64,000 nucleotides of DNA from Paramicrobacterium agarici (GCF_002563955.1 NZ_PDJE01000001.1:1-64000), one strand, 5' to 3'. Counted from the first letter of the stretch, positions 27,209-37,265 are shown. The notes: generated by a model not told the origin, from the letters alone. Translations and numbers: made by a program.

Positions 27209-29556
27209 CGCGTTGTGGCTTCTGCCCGGTCGGCGAGCCGTGCCCGCACGCGCTGCGCGGCCTCGACGAGGTTGCCGAGCGCGGGCGTTGCCTCGGCGTA
27301 CGTGCGCGCCGAGAGACCGCAGTCGGGGCTCACCCACAGCCGGTCTGCGCCAACGACCTCGAGCGCCGCGGCCAGGCGCTCCTCGATCTCGGTGACCGCG
27401 GGAATGCGGGGCGAGCGTACGTCGTAGACACCGGGCGAGACGTCACGCTCTGCTCTGCCGGCGGCGCGGAGACCCTCGATGCCTTGTGTGCCGGCTCGCC
27501 CCGCTTCAAAGCCCGTGACGTCGGCGTCGAGGCGCGCAATGGCAGCGGCAACGGCACCGGGATCCGACGTGCACACGTGCGCGTGCACCTGTGTCTGCGG
27601 CCTGGCCCCCGCTGTCGCCAAGACGAAGGCCCGCACGGCCCAGTCGCTGCCGAGGTCGGACGAGCCGCTCGCGAGTCGTTCCGCGAGCGCGGGCTCGTCG
27701 ACCTGCACAATCTGCAGTCCGGCTCGCTCGAGGTCGGCGATCTCGTCGCGCAGCACGAGGGCAATCTGCTCGGCCGTGTCGGCGAGCGGTTGATCGTCGC
27801 GCACGAACGACAGCGACAGCAGCGTCGCCGGGCCCGTCAGCATCCCCTTCAACGGCTTGCGCGTGAGGCTCTGCGCGTATCGTGTCCAGGCCACCGTGAT
27901 GGGGCGAAGGCGCGACACGTCGCCCCACAGTATGGCCGGCCGCACGCAGTCGCCTGCGGTCGTCTGCACCCAGCCGTTGCGCGTGAGCTCGAATCCTTCG
28001 AGGTTCTCGGTGAAGAACGTCACCATATCGGCACGTTCCGCCTCACCGTGCACGAGCACGTCGAGGCCCAGATGCTCCTGAACGGCGATGATGTCGGCGA
28101 TCGCCTGCTTCATCGCCGACACGTATTTCTCTGCGCTGTCGATGCCGCTCGAGTACCGCGCCCGCGCCGCGCGAATCTCGTCGGTCTGCGGAAAGGCCCC
28201 GATCGTCGACGTGGGCAGCGGCGGCAGCCCGAGTGTCGTGCGCTGCACATCGCGTCGCTCGGTGTATGGCACTCTCGTGCGCGTCTCGGCGGTGACGGTC
28301 GCGACACGCTCACGCACGGCGGCGTCTCTGACTCCGGGGGCAGATGTGCGGTCACCGAGGGCGGCGGATGCTGCGCGCAGCTCGCTCGCGACAGCCGCAG
28401 ATCCGAGGGCGAGGCCCCGCGCCACGACCGCGACCTGCTCGACCTTCTGATCGGCGAACGCGAGCCAGCGGGCGACGCGCGCATCGAGCTCTGGCTCGTT
28501 GGCCACATCGTGCGGAACGTGAATGAGGCTCGACGAGGTCGACACGGCGACCGAGCGCGTGAGCCGCCGGACGTCGGCGGCCACCTCGAGCGCTCTCGCG
28601 AGATCGCCGCGCCAGACATTGCCCCCATCGATGACGCCGGCGACGATGGTCTTCTCGGCCACGCGGGCGCGCGTGAGGTTGTCGAGCCGGCTCGGCAGCT
28701 CGCCGCTCACGAGGTCGACCCCGATCGCCTCGACGCGCGTCGGCGCAAGCGCGGCGAGCGCGTCGCCGATAGAGCCGTACGCTGTCGCGACAAAGAGGTG
28801 CGGCCTGCCGGCGGCTGCCCCGAGCGCGGTGTAGGCGGACTGTGCGGCGGCGAGAGTGCGCTCTGACACCCCCTCGCCGACGAGAGCCGGCTCGTCGAGC
28901 TGCACCCACTCGGCTCCGGCGTGCCGCAGCTTCGCCAGCAGCTCTGCGTATACGGGAACCACGTCGGCAAGCCTCGAAAGCGGGTTGAAGCCCACGGGCG
29001 CGCCCGCGTCGGCCGTGCTCAGCCTCAGCAGCGTGACGGGCCCGACGATCACGGGTCGTGTCGTGTAGCCTGCGGCACGCGATTCGCTGAGATCGCGCAC
29101 GAACTGCTGGGCGTTGAGCATGAATCGCGTCGTAGGCCCGATTTCCGGCACAAAGTGGCGATACAGCGAACCGAACCACGCCGCCGTGTTGAGAGGCGGA
29201 GCGTTCTCGGTGCCACGGGCAAGCATGAGGGATGCTGTCGACGCATCGCCGCCTGGATCGATCGCCTCGCCGAAGCGCCGCGGAATCGCGCCGACCGCGA
29301 CCGCCGCATCGACAACATGATCGACGAGCGAGAACGACTCGGGGATCGACGAGTCGGCAGGCTGCAGTCCGAGCTGCACGAGACGCTCGCGTGCGGCGGA
29401 GCGGATGGCGTCTGCTTCAGCGCGAAGCTCAGCGACGCTGAGCCGACCCTGAGCGTGCGCTGTGAGCGCTGCAGTGAGTTCGCGTCGGCGCCCGAGACGG
29501 GGATAGCCCAGTACCATCCCCGCCGGAAAGGCGTGTGAGCGTGATCCTCCCTGCAT
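27205..29556 (-). CDS. metE: Cobalamin-independent methionine synthase
   Basis: 5-methyltetrahydropteroyltriglutamate-homocysteine methyltransferase, 783 residues, full length for MetE. The N-terminal half begins VLGYPRLGRRRELTAAL. The C-terminal catalytic half has TTIGAFPQTDEIRAAR, the HGEAERADMVTFF stretch with zinc and homocysteine ligands, VQVDEPALAERL, and HVCTSDPGAV plus SPDCGLSARTYAE supplying the remaining zinc ligands. It makes methionine from homocysteine in the cytoplasm. The first ATG lacks a good upstream ribosome binding site. I see no cobalamin or SAM riboswitch in the 250 bp upstream. Confidence 0.96.
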   Translation of the reverse strand: MQGGSRSHAFPAGMVLGYPRLGRRRELTAALTAHAQGRLSVAELRAEADAIRSAARERLVQLGLQPADSSIPESFSLVDHVVDAAVAVGAIPRRFGEAIDPGGDASTASLMLARGTENAPPLNTAAWFGSLYRHFVPEIGPTTRFMLNAQQFVRDLSESRAAGYTTRPVIVGPVTLLRLSTADAGAPVGFNPLSRLADVVPVYAELLAKLRHAGAEWVQLDEPALVGEGVSERTLAAAQSAYTALGAAAGRPHLFVATAYGSIGDALAALAPTRVEAIGVDLVSGELPSRLDNLTRARVAEKTIVAGVIDGGNVWRGDLARALEVAADVRRLTRSVAVSTSSSLIHVPHDVANEPELDARVARWLAFADQKVEQVAVVARGLALGSAAVASELRAASAALGDRTSAPGVRDAAVRERVATVTAETRTRVPYTERRDVQRTTLGLPPLPTSTIGAFPQTDEIRAARARYSSGIDSAEKYVSAMKQAIADIIAVQEHLGLDVLVHGEAERADMVTFFTENLEGFELTRNGWVQTTAGDCVRPAILWGDVSRLRPITVAWTRYAQSLTRKPLKGMLTGPATLLSLSFVRDDQPLADTAEQIALVLRDEIADLERAGLQIVQVDEPALAERLASGSSDLGSDWAVRAFVLATAGARPQTQVHAHVCTSDPGAVAAAIARLDADVTGFEAGRAGTQGIEGLRAAGRAERDVSPGVYDVRSPRIPAVTEIEERLAAALEVVGADRLWVSPDCGLSARTYAEATPALGNLVEAAQRVRARLADRAEATTR

Positions 29557-29806
29557 GGTGTGAAACTACTTCAGAACCGAATCCGACCGTCGCCATGTGT
29601 CGCAATGTTTCTGCGACCTCGCCTCGCCTTGGCGAAGAATCCTTGATTCAGGCGCCGTGGCGACAGGCAGCGGATCGCGCTTCTTTGCAGACAACGCTGT
29701 GATTGTTCTCACTTCGTGATACGGAATACCCAGGCACTGCGCTGCGCTCACTTACCATAGAGGGGCACTTGCGCGCGCATGCGGCGCGCCATTTGGGGGA
29801 TAGAAC

Positions 29807-31219
29807 ATGACAGCTTCGGCAGGAAAGGGCACCACTGCCCTGTCGATCGACGACTCGAAGAAGTCCAGACGCAAGCGCCGGGGGCTGCGCTTGGGACTCG
29901 GCATCGGAATTCCGGGCGGACTCATCGTCGCTGCCGCAGCTGCAAGCTCAGTGCTGCTCATCGCCCCGGGAGTGAGCGCCGCTGGCGCGACGGTCGGCTG
30001 GCACACCGCCGACTTCGCCGCCGAGGCCGTCTCAGAGCAGCTCGCCGCGAGCGAGATCACGATCACCAGCGAGTCCGGCAGCGTCACGCTCACGGGTGCC
30101 GAGCTCGGGCTCAGCGTCGACGCGGCATCCGTCGCCTCCTCCGCGCACGACTCGCGCCCCCTGTGGAACGTCACGACCTGGAACTCCGGCCCCGTCCCCG
30201 TGACCATCTCCGTTGACGACGACGCCGCACTCGACGCGCTGCGCGACGCCGCTCCCGACGTCTACACGATTCCCGAGAATGCTTCGCTCACATACGATGC
30301 CAAGGCCGTTGCATACACGGTCGTCGATGCTGTTCCGGGCGTCGGCCTTGACTTCGACGCGTTTGCCGCAGACCTCTCGCGCGTGCTCAGCACAGGCACG
30401 GACGACGACATCACGGTGACGGCCACCTTCAACGAGGTTCAGCCCCCCATCACGACGGCAATCGCGACGACCGAAGCAGAGTCGCTCAACACCATGCTCG
30501 CGACGGCAGGGTTCTACGTCGACGACACGAAGGTCGTCGGAGTCAAGCCAGCGACCGTCGCCTCGTGGCTCACGGTCGAGAACATCGACGACGCCGTGCA
30601 CGTGTACGCCGACGCAAGCGCGATCGAGCCCGTCGTGGCGACGCTTCCCGAGAAGGTGAATCGCGAGGCCGTCGACGAGAAGATCGTGACGAATTCGGCC
30701 GGTACGCACTTGCGCACGATTCAGGAGGGCAAAGACGGCTGGAAGCTCGACGGCACAGACGGCATCGCCGCTGCCTACGCCGAGCAGCTCGCGTCGGGCA
30801 ACGGAAAGTACCAGCTCGAGGTGACCACAGACCCCGCAGAGTCCATTGAGCTCTTCCGCACGGTCGAGGTCGACAAGAGCGCGGGCAAGGTCATCATGTA
30901 CGAGAACGACAAGGTCGTCGCCACGTACGCTGTCGCGATCGGCAAGCCGTCAACGCCGACAGACGAGGGCCACTTCACGGTGTACGGACAGCTTACGCAG
31001 CAGGACATGGGCTGTGTTCCCGGGTACGACTACTGCACCAAGGACGTGCCGTGGGTCACGTACTTCAATGGCGACCAGGGATTCCACGGAACCTACTGGC
31101 ACAACAACTTCGGAGCGGGCGCCATGATGAGCCATGGCTGCGTCAACATGACGATCGCCGCAGCCAAGCACATGTACTACTTTGCCCAGACGGGAACCGA
31201 GGTCTGGGTTCACGCCTGA
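29807..31219 (+). CDS. L,D-transpeptidase (YkuD domain) with N-terminal membrane anchor
   Basis: A 470-residue cell-wall enzyme. A basic N-terminus (SRRKRRGLRLGLGIGIPGGL) leads into one transmembrane segment at about residues 28-56. Two repeat-like extracellular domains of the peptidoglycan-binding-4 kind follow. The C-terminal YkuD domain carries FHGTYWHNN and the catalytic SHGCVNM with its cysteine. It forms 3-3 cross-links in peptidoglycan outside the membrane. It is transcribed alone, divergent from metE, with a 250-bp gap in which only weak promoter-like AT stretches are seen. Confidence 0.92.
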   Translation: MTASAGKGTTALSIDDSKKSRRKRRGLRLGLGIGIPGGLIVAAAAASSVLLIAPGVSAAGATVGWHTADFAAEAVSEQLAASEITITSESGSVTLTGAELGLSVDAASVASSAHDSRPLWNVTTWNSGPVPVTISVDDDAALDALRDAAPDVYTIPENASLTYDAKAVAYTVVDAVPGVGLDFDAFAADLSRVLSTGTDDDITVTATFNEVQPPITTAIATTEAESLNTMLATAGFYVDDTKVVGVKPATVASWLTVENIDDAVHVYADASAIEPVVATLPEKVNREAVDEKIVTNSAGTHLRTIQEGKDGWKLDGTDGIAAAYAEQLASGNGKYQLEVTTDPAESIELFRTVEVDKSAGKVIMYENDKVVATYAVAIGKPSTPTDEGHFTVYGQLTQQDMGCVPGYDYCTKDVPWVTYFNGDQGFHGTYWHNNFGAGAMMSHGCVNMTIAAAKHMYYFAQTGTEVWVHA

Positions 31220-31229
31220 TCGCGCGCCG

Positions 31230-32249
31230 CTACTCTGAACGCGAGCGCGTCGACTCACGCTCGATCACGCTCGGCGTGATCGCCGTGCGCGGCAGTTCGG
31301 CGTCGTCGTCGAGCTGAGCAAGCACTGTGGCCATGACGTCGCGCCCCAGCCTGACGAAATCCTGCCGGACCGTCGTGAGCGGGGGCGAGAAGTGCGCGGC
31401 CTCGGGAATGTCGTCGAATCCGACGATCGACACATCGCCCGGCACCGAGAGACCACCGTCACGCAAGCTGTGAATGACCCCGAGCGCCATCTGGTCGTTC
31501 GCCACGAAAACCGCCGTCGCCGGTGAGGTGCGCAGCGACTGCCCGTGCAGGTAGCCACTCGCCGGCGACCAGTCCCCCGTAAGCACAGGGGTGGCCACGA
31601 GGCCGCGCGCCGACAGCTCGTCGCGCCACCCGCGCACTCGCTCGCGCGCCTCAAGGGACTGCTCAGGACCGGAGACGTGACGAATGTCGACGTGTCCGAG
31701 TTCTGCGAGGTGCGCAACGGCGGCGCGCGCTCCCGCGTAATGGTCGATCGCGACGGATGCTGCGGAGCCTTCCTCGTGCGGCGCGACGACGATGAGTGGC
31801 ACACCCAGTTCTTCGTGGGCGAGCGATGCGACGTCTTTCGCAGTCGAGGCGATGAGCACGATCGCCTCGACGTTCTGCCGAAGCAGCAGTTCCGCTGCGG
31901 AGCGCAGCGCCGCGGCATCCGCCTCGAGCATGCTGGCGATGCTCACCGCGTAGCGTGCCTCGCGCGCGGCCTCGTTGAAGTAGAGCAGCGTGCTCGACGG
32001 CCCGTAGTCGGGTCCGCCCGTTTGAATGAGGCCGATCGTGCGCGAACGCCGCGTGACGAGGGCCCGTGCCGCTTGCGACGGCGTGTAGCGCAGTTGCGCG
32101 ATGGCCTTCTCGACGCGCTCGCGCGTTGACGGACGAACATTCGGCAGATCGTTGAGCACGCGCGACACGGTCTGGTGCGACACTCCCGCGAGCCGGGCGA
32201 CGTCGAAGATGGTCACGGCGCGCGCCTTGCCTTCGTCCGCGACTACCAC
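31230..32249 (-). CDS. LacI-family transcriptional regulator (downstream of YtfQRT-type importer)
   Basis: About 340 residues. The helix-turn-helix is TIFDVARLAGVSHQTVSRVL, and the C-terminal domain ends with SIVGFDDIPEAAHFSPPLTT then VRQDFVRLGRDV. It is strikingly similar in these parts to the LacI protein at 38543, so the two are probably paralogues flanking one importer. A GTG at 32249 with GACGAGAG upstream is the preferred start; 32216 (GTG) and 32312 (GTG) are alternatives. It lies 135 bp after the last permease gene on the same strand. Confidence 0.85.
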   Translation of the reverse strand: MVVADEGKARAVTIFDVARLAGVSHQTVSRVLNDLPNVRPSTRERVEKAIAQLRYTPSQAARALVTRRSRTIGLIQTGGPDYGPSSTLLYFNEAAREARYAVSIASMLEADAAALRSAAELLLRQNVEAIVLIASTAKDVASLAHEELGVPLIVVAPHEEGSAASVAIDHYAGARAAVAHLAELGHVDIRHVSGPEQSLEARERVRGWRDELSARGLVATPVLTGDWSPASGYLHGQSLRTSPATAVFVANDQMALGVIHSLRDGGLSVPGDVSIVGFDDIPEAAHFSPPLTTVRQDFVRLGRDVMATVLAQLDDDAELPRTAITPSVIERESTRSRSE

Positions 32250-32384
32250 CTGTCTCTCGTCCCCTCGTCGGTGAAGCTGCTGCGTGTGCTCGGGCGGGCC
32301 AGGTTCGGGCACGCATGCTCAGAATATCGCGGGGCGCGACAGCATCCGGGTCTCGCCCGTGCTCTGCGCGACTCGATCACCCGG

Positions 32385-33416
32385 TTATCCACGCCGCAGC
32401 GTCAGGATCTTCTGCAGCACGATGAAGATGAGCAGCAGCGCGCCGATGAAGATCTTGGTCCACCACGAGGTGAGCGAGCCGTCGAAGGTGATGAGCGTCT
32501 GAATGGTTCCCAGCACGAGCACGCCCAGCACGGAGCCGAGCACCGAGCCGTAGCCTCCGGTCAGGAGGGTTCCGCCGATGACGACGGCGGCGATCGCGTC
32601 GAGCTCGGTGCCCACCGCCGTCAGCGCATAGCCCGAGAGCGTGTAGAACGTGTAGAGCACGCCGGCGAGCCCCGAGCAGAACCCGGAGATCGCGTACACG
32701 ATCACCTTCGTGCGTGCCACGGGAAGGCCCATGAGCCTGCTCGATGCCTCGGAGCCGCCGATCGCGTAGACGGTGCGCCCGAACCGGGTGTAGCGCAGCA
32801 CGACGAGGGCGACGATCACGATGGCAACGGCGACGATCACGCTCGGAGTGACGCTCAGACCGAGAAAGCGCAGGCGCGTCTGACCGAGCACCGTGAAGAA
32901 TGGAGCATCGATCGAGATCGACTTGGCGCTGATCACGTAGCAGAGACCCCGCGCAAGAAACATGGCCGCGAGCGTCGCGATGAACGGCTGAATGTCGAAG
33001 TAGTGCACCATCACGCCGACCAGCAGCCCGAGCACGGTCGTCGAGACCAGAATCAGCGGAATGACGACTCCCGCGGGCGCTCCCGATTGGGCGAGCGAAG
33101 CGGCCATCATGGTGGCCAGCGCCAGCACGGCGCCGACCGAGAGGTCGATTCCCGCGGTCAAGATCACGAACGTCATGCCGACCGCGAGCACAACGAGGTG
33201 CGCGTTGTCGATGAGCAGGTTCACGACGATCTGCGGGTTGCTGAATCCGCGGTACTGCGACATGCCATAGGCGAACATGCCCACGAGCAGCAGGGCCGTG
33301 ACGATGATCGGTCCGTACTTGGGGTTGGCGAAGGCATCCCGGATGCTGCGAAGCGCACTGCTTGGACGCGTGGCGTTCACGGGTGCGGACTCGCTTCTTC
33401 TGCGTGTGAGAGTCAT
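32385..33416 (-). CDS. Sugar ABC transporter permease (YjfF-like)
   Basis: A 343-residue CUT2 permease, second of a pair. Motifs are MTFVILTAGIDLSVGAVLAL and the coupling region LMGLPVARTKVIVYAISGFC. It matches YjfF of the E. coli galactofuranose importer in arrangement (binding protein, ATPase, YtfT-type, YjfF-type). The start at 33416 overlaps the upstream permease by ATGA; the longer frame would lie inside that gene. With the YtfT-like permease it forms a heterodimeric pore. Confidence 0.9.
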   Translation of the reverse strand: MTLTRRRSESAPVNATRPSSALRSIRDAFANPKYGPIIVTALLLVGMFAYGMSQYRGFSNPQIVVNLLIDNAHLVVLAVGMTFVILTAGIDLSVGAVLALATMMAASLAQSGAPAGVVIPLILVSTTVLGLLVGVMVHYFDIQPFIATLAAMFLARGLCYVISAKSISIDAPFFTVLGQTRLRFLGLSVTPSVIVAVAIVIVALVVLRYTRFGRTVYAIGGSEASSRLMGLPVARTKVIVYAISGFCSGLAGVLYTFYTLSGYALTAVGTELDAIAAVVIGGTLLTGGYGSVLGSVLGVLVLGTIQTLITFDGSLTSWWTKIFIGALLLIFIVLQKILTLRRG

Positions 33417-34450
33417 GACGACGCGACCTCCGTGCTCAGTGCCCGGCGTCGTCGCCAGGCGTTCAGATACTCGGCCGTCTTCGGTGACTGCAGCAGGCAG
33501 ACGGCGGCGACGACGGCCGCTTTGAAGACCATCGTCACGATCGGCGGAATGCCCACCGTGTACACGGTCGTGACGAGAGTTTGAATGACGAGGGCGCCGA
33601 CGACCGTGCCCCACAACGAGTAGCGGCCACCCATGAGCGATGTTCCGCCGATCACGACGGCGAGAATGGCATCGAGCTCGATGAAGAGCCCGGTGTTGTT
33701 GGCGTCAGCGGCCGTCTGGCTGCTCGTCAGAATGAGCCCAGCGACGCACGCGCACAGGGCGCTGAAGACGTACACGAGAATGAGCAGTCCTCTCGCCCGG
33801 ATTCCCGCCATACGGCTGGCTCGCGGGTTGATTCCCGTCGACTCGATGAACAGTCCCAGTGCCGTCCTGCGCGTGAGCAGACCCGCGAATGCGACGGTGA
33901 CAGCTGCCGCGACCACGGCGAAGGGAACCCCGAAGATCACGCCAGAGCCGAGAAACCCGAAGGACTCGCTCGATACCGTGATGATCTGCCCCTTGGTGAT
34001 GAGCATCGCGATGCCGCGCCCCGCCGTCATGAGAATGAGCGTGGCCACGATGGGCTGAATGCCGATCACCGCGACGAGCGCACCGTTCCAGACGCCGAGC
34101 ACGCACGACACAGCGATCGCTGTGACGATCGCGACGATCGTCGTCCCGACGCTGTCGGGATTCGGCGATCCAAGGATGATCGCCGCAGCGACCGCGCCCG
34201 CAATCGCGCACACCGATCCGACCGAGAGGTCGATGCCCTGCGTCGCGATGACGAGCGTCATGCCGATCGCGATCATGAGCGTCGGCGATCCGTTGCGCAG
34301 AATGTCGATGACGCTGCCATACAGGGCGCCTTCGCGAATCTGAATCGTGAAGAATCCGGGAAACGCGATGACGTCGATCACCAGCAGGGCGACCAGCATC
34401 GCCAGGGGCCAGAACAGTGTCGACGATGTGATGCGCTTGAGCAGGGTCAC
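33413..34450 (-). CDS. Sugar ABC transporter permease (YtfT-like)
   Basis: A 345-residue CUT2 permease with about ten hydrophobic segments. The conserved MTLVIATQGIDLSVGSVCAI is at about residues 63-82, and the coupling stretch is GIRARGLLILVYVFSALCAC. The GTG start overlaps the ATPase stop by 4 bases. First permease of the YtfQRT-YjfF-type system; the substrate may be galactofuranose, arabinofuranose or a related pentose. Confidence 0.9.
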   Translation of the reverse strand: MTLLKRITSSTLFWPLAMLVALLVIDVIAFPGFFTIQIREGALYGSVIDILRNGSPTLMIAIGMTLVIATQGIDLSVGSVCAIAGAVAAAIILGSPNPDSVGTTIVAIVTAIAVSCVLGVWNGALVAVIGIQPIVATLILMTAGRGIAMLITKGQIITVSSESFGFLGSGVIFGVPFAVVAAAVTVAFAGLLTRRTALGLFIESTGINPRASRMAGIRARGLLILVYVFSALCACVAGLILTSSQTAADANNTGLFIELDAILAVVIGGTSLMGGRYSLWGTVVGALVIQTLVTTVYTVGIPPIVTMVFKAAVVAAVCLLQSPKTAEYLNAWRRRRALSTEVASS

Positions 34451-35988
34451 GATGCGTCCTCCAGGTCTCGTCCGTCGGCGATGACGGCGAGCACGTCATC
34501 TGTCGTGAGGTTGTCGTTGTCGAGAACGGCGACGAGACGCCGGTCGCGCATGACGGCGACGCGATGGCTTAATCGCAGAACCTCGTCGAGTTCTGCGGAG
34601 ATGTAGATCACTCCCATGCCGTTCTCTGCCAGGTTCACGACGAGCTTCTGGATCTCTGCCTTCGCGCCGACGTCGATTCCTCGCGTGGGCTCGTCGAGCA
34701 CGAGAAGGCGAGGCGCGATGGCGAGCCACCGTGCGAGCAGCACCTTCTGCTGGTTTCCGCCCGAAAGCGTGCGCACGAGAGCATCCGGATTCGCCGGCCT
34801 GATGCCGAGGGCGCTGATATAGCTCTCGACGAGCTCGGCACGACGCTTTGCCGAGATCGGCCGAAACCACCCGCGGTCGGCCTGAAGGGCCAGAACGATG
34901 TTGTCCCGGATGCTGAGATCGCCGAGGATGCCTTCGGCGCGCCGGTCTTCGCTCGCGTACACGACGCGGTCGGCGAGCGCCCGGCGCGGTGTTCGAAACT
35001 TCACGGTCTTACCGGCGAACGTGATGGTTCCAGTGTCGGGACGGTCGATCCCCGTGAGAAGGCGCGCGAGCTCGGTGCGTCCCGAACCGAGCAGACCGGC
35101 GAAGCCGACCACCTCGCCTTCGAGCACACTGATGTCGGCGGGCTGAACAGCGCCGCGTCTGCCCAGGTTCTTGGCGTCGATGATCGCGGCGACGTCAGCG
35201 TTCTGCGACTCGTCGGCGTCGTCCGACGAGCGCTGGTCAATGGCATCGAGAACCGTGATCTCCTTACCGATCATCTTCTGCACGAGATCGATGCGCAGCA
35301 GCTCATCTGTGCGGTACTCCCCCTCGAACCGGCCGTTGCGCAGCACGGTGAGCCTGTCGGAGATCTCATAGACCTGATCGAGGAAGTGCGAGACGAAGAG
35401 GATCGCGACGCCGTCGTCTTTGAGCGCGCGAATGATGCGGAAGAGCTCTTTCACCTCGTCGTTGTCGAGGCTTGAGGTCGGCTCGTCGAGGATCAGCACG
35501 CGTGCATTGATGCTGGTTGCCCGCGCGATCGCGACGAGCTGCTGCACGGCGAGCGAGTGCGAGCTCAACAGCGAACCCGGGTCAATGCTGATTCCCATGC
35601 GCGCGAGCACGTCGGCGGCCTGCGAGCGGAGTGCCGACCAGTCGATGCGTCCGGCCTTGCGAGGCTCGCGGCCGAGAACGATGTTCTCGGCGACCGTCAG
35701 GTTGGGAAGCAGGTTCACCTCTTGGTAGACCGTTGAGATGCCGGCATCCTGAGCCGCGGCCGTCGACGCGAAGCTGACGGCGCGCCCCTCAAGAAGCGTC
35801 GTTCCCGAATCGGGACGATACACCCCGGTGAGTGCCTTGATGAGTGTCGACTTTCCTGCGCCGTTCTCGCCCATGAGCGAGTGCACTTCACCTGGGAACA
35901 TGCGAAAGCTCACCGAATCCAGCGCTTTGACACCGGGGAAGCTGATGGAGATGTCAGACATCTCGACGATGGGTTCCACTGTGGACAT
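34447..35988 (-). CDS. Sugar ABC transporter ATP-binding protein (YtfR-like)
   Basis: A 513-residue double-ATPase subunit. The first domain has Walker [10 protein letters not shown], signature-region SLAVQQLVAIARA and Walker B LILDEPTSSLDNDE. The second has [14 protein letters not shown] and [18 protein letters not shown]. It energises the permease pair. ATG at 35988 follows GAGGGAGAG; an upstream start at 36012 is less likely. It contrasts with the degenerate relative at 37266, in which these motifs are lost. Confidence 0.92.
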   Translation of the reverse strand: MSTVEPIVEMSDISISFPGVKALDSVSFRMFPGEVHSLMGENGAGKSTLIKALTGVYRPDSGTTLLEGRAVSFASTAAAQDAGISTVYQEVNLLPNLTVAENIVLGREPRKAGRIDWSALRSQAADVLARMGISIDPGSLLSSHSLAVQQLVAIARATSINARVLILDEPTSSLDNDEVKELFRIIRALKDDGVAILFVSHFLDQVYEISDRLTVLRNGRFEGEYRTDELLRIDLVQKMIGKEITVLDAIDQRSSDDADESQNADVAAIIDAKNLGRRGAVQPADISVLEGEVVGFAGLLGSGRTELARLLTGIDRPDTGTITFAGKTVKFRTPRRALADRVVYASEDRRAEGILGDLSIRDNIVLALQADRGWFRPISAKRRAELVESYISALGIRPANPDALVRTLSGGNQQKVLLARWLAIAPRLLVLDEPTRGIDVGAKAEIQKLVVNLAENGMGVIYISAELDEVLRLSHRVAVMRDRRLVAVLDNDNLTTDDVLAVIADGRDLEDAS

Positions 35989-36050
35989 CGGGTTCTCTCC
36001 CTCTGGAGTCACAGCGTGCCGGGCCCCGTGCGGGACCCGGCACAGCGTGA

Positions 36051-37034
36051 TCAGTACTGGCGGTCGGGAAGGACTTCCTTGGCTTCTTCCTGGGTGAATG
36101 TCGTCTCTTCTGTGACGACCCGCTTTTCAACCTCTTCGCCGGCGACGACCTTCTTCACGAGGTCGACGAGCTGGTCTCCCAGCAGAGGGTTGCACTCGAC
36201 GATGAAGTTGATCTTGCCTTCGGCAAGGGCTGTCATGCCGTCCTTCACGGCGTCAACGGTGATGATCTTGATGTCCTCGCCCGGGGTGAGGCCCGCCTCT
36301 TCGATGGCTTCGATCGCGCCGAGACCCATGTCGTCGTTGTGCGAGTAGATCACGTCGACGTCGGGGTTCGACTTGAGCAGCGCCTCGGTCACCTGCTTGC
36401 CTCCGGCGCGCGTGAAGTCACCGGTCTGCGATGCGACGATCTCGAACTTGGAGTCGTCTTTGATCACCTCGGCGAAACCCTCGGCTCGGTCGATCGCCGG
36501 AGCGGCGCCGGTCGTGCCCTCGAGCTGGATGATCTTCACGGGATCATCGGAGTCGGCGTATTCTTCCACGAGCCAGTTTCCGGCTTTCTTCCCCTCTTCG
36601 ACGAAGTCGCTGCCGAGGAACGTCATGTACAGCGATTCGTCCTCGGAATCGACGGCGCGGTCGGTCAGGATCACGGGGATTCCGGCGTCTTTCGCTTCTT
36701 GAAGCACGGCATCCCAGCCTGACTCGACAACGGGTGAGAACGCGATGACATCGACGCCCTGCGAGATGTACGAACGGATCGCCTTGATCTGGTTCTCCTG
36801 CTTCTGCTGCGCGTCAGAGAACTTCAGCTCGATTCCCGCGTCCTCGAATGCCCGCTTGACGTCTTTGGTGTTCGCCGTTCGCCATCCGCTCTCGGCACCG
36901 ACCTGGGCGAAGCCGACGATGATGTCCTCCGGCGCCTTGTCCCCGCCGCTCCCTCCGGATGCTGCCGCGGAGCATCCCGTCAAAGCGAGCAGCACTGCGC
37001 CAGCGGCCGCGAGCCCGGTCACAAACTTCTTCAC
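36051..37034 (-). CDS. Sugar-binding lipoprotein (YtfQ-like)
   Basis: A 327-residue type I periplasmic-binding protein with lipobox LTGC and a Gly/Ser linker. The mature N-terminus IIVGFAQVGAESGWRTANT and the stretch DAQQKQENQIKAIRSYISQG agree closely with the E. coli galactofuranose-binding YtfQ. VIYSHNDDMGLGAIEAIEEA is the usual hinge-side motif. It delivers the sugar to the permease pair and is the first gene of the operon, downstream of two LacI operators at 37108 and 37219. Confidence 0.9.
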   Translation of the reverse strand: MKKFVTGLAAAGAVLLALTGCSAAASGGSGGDKAPEDIIVGFAQVGAESGWRTANTKDVKRAFEDAGIELKFSDAQQKQENQIKAIRSYISQGVDVIAFSPVVESGWDAVLQEAKDAGIPVILTDRAVDSEDESLYMTFLGSDFVEEGKKAGNWLVEEYADSDDPVKIIQLEGTTGAAPAIDRAEGFAEVIKDDSKFEIVASQTGDFTRAGGKQVTEALLKSNPDVDVIYSHNDDMGLGAIEAIEEAGLTPGEDIKIITVDAVKDGMTALAEGKINFIVECNPLLGDQLVDLVKKVVAGEEVEKRVVTEETTFTQEEAKEVLPDRQY

Positions 37035-37107
37035 ACTAAACCTCCTTGTTCAGCTGGCCATCGTGGCCGCGTTGGCACCTATTCGTGGTCGTCGGTGCTT
37101 GCCAGAA

Positions 37108-37121
37108 TGTTAGCGCTCACA
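37108..37121. promoter_or_regulatory. LacI-type operator 1 of the YtfQ operon
   Basis: TGTTAGCGCTCACA pairs at six of seven positions around a CG centre and matches the LacI-family core AGCGCT. It is 74 bp upstream of the binding-protein start in the 231-bp gap after the pseudo-ATPase gene. It shares the core with the site at 37219. Confidence 0.7.
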
Positions 37122-37218
37122 ATCGCGACAGAACAAGACGCGAACATTACGAATAGGTAACGGAGCGCGCCGGTAACGCGTCAAGCGGCAGCGGACTGCG
37201 GTGCGAAGATCGGTGGAA

Positions 37219-37232
37219 TGTGAGCGCTCAAA
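37219..37232. promoter_or_regulatory. LacI-type operator 2 of the YtfQ operon
   Basis: TGTGAGCGCTCAAA contains a perfect 10-bp palindrome TGAGCGCTCA, with GGAAT and ATTCC flanking it. It lies 111 bp from the first operator centre to centre, a distance that allows DNA looping by a LacI dimer pair. Either of the two flanking LacI proteins could bind. Confidence 0.7.
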
Positions 37233-37265
37233 ATTCCGGATGCTGCAACGGCTCGCGGTCTCGCG

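Noticed and set aside
29557..29806. Possible cobalamin or SAM riboswitch upstream of metE
   Set aside because: I looked for the conserved B12-box-like and SAM-box elements and could not find them; only a weak hairpin CTTCGCCAAGGCGAG is present.
32175..33584. Plus-strand open frame of 469 codons opposite the YjfF-like permease
   Set aside because: Low-complexity charged sequence; the minus strand encodes a clear membrane permease.
37078..37157. Separated inverted repeat CCTATTCGT / ACGAATAGG around the first LacI operator
   Set aside because: Nine-base arms 62 bases apart may be chance; no supporting promoter or second copy.
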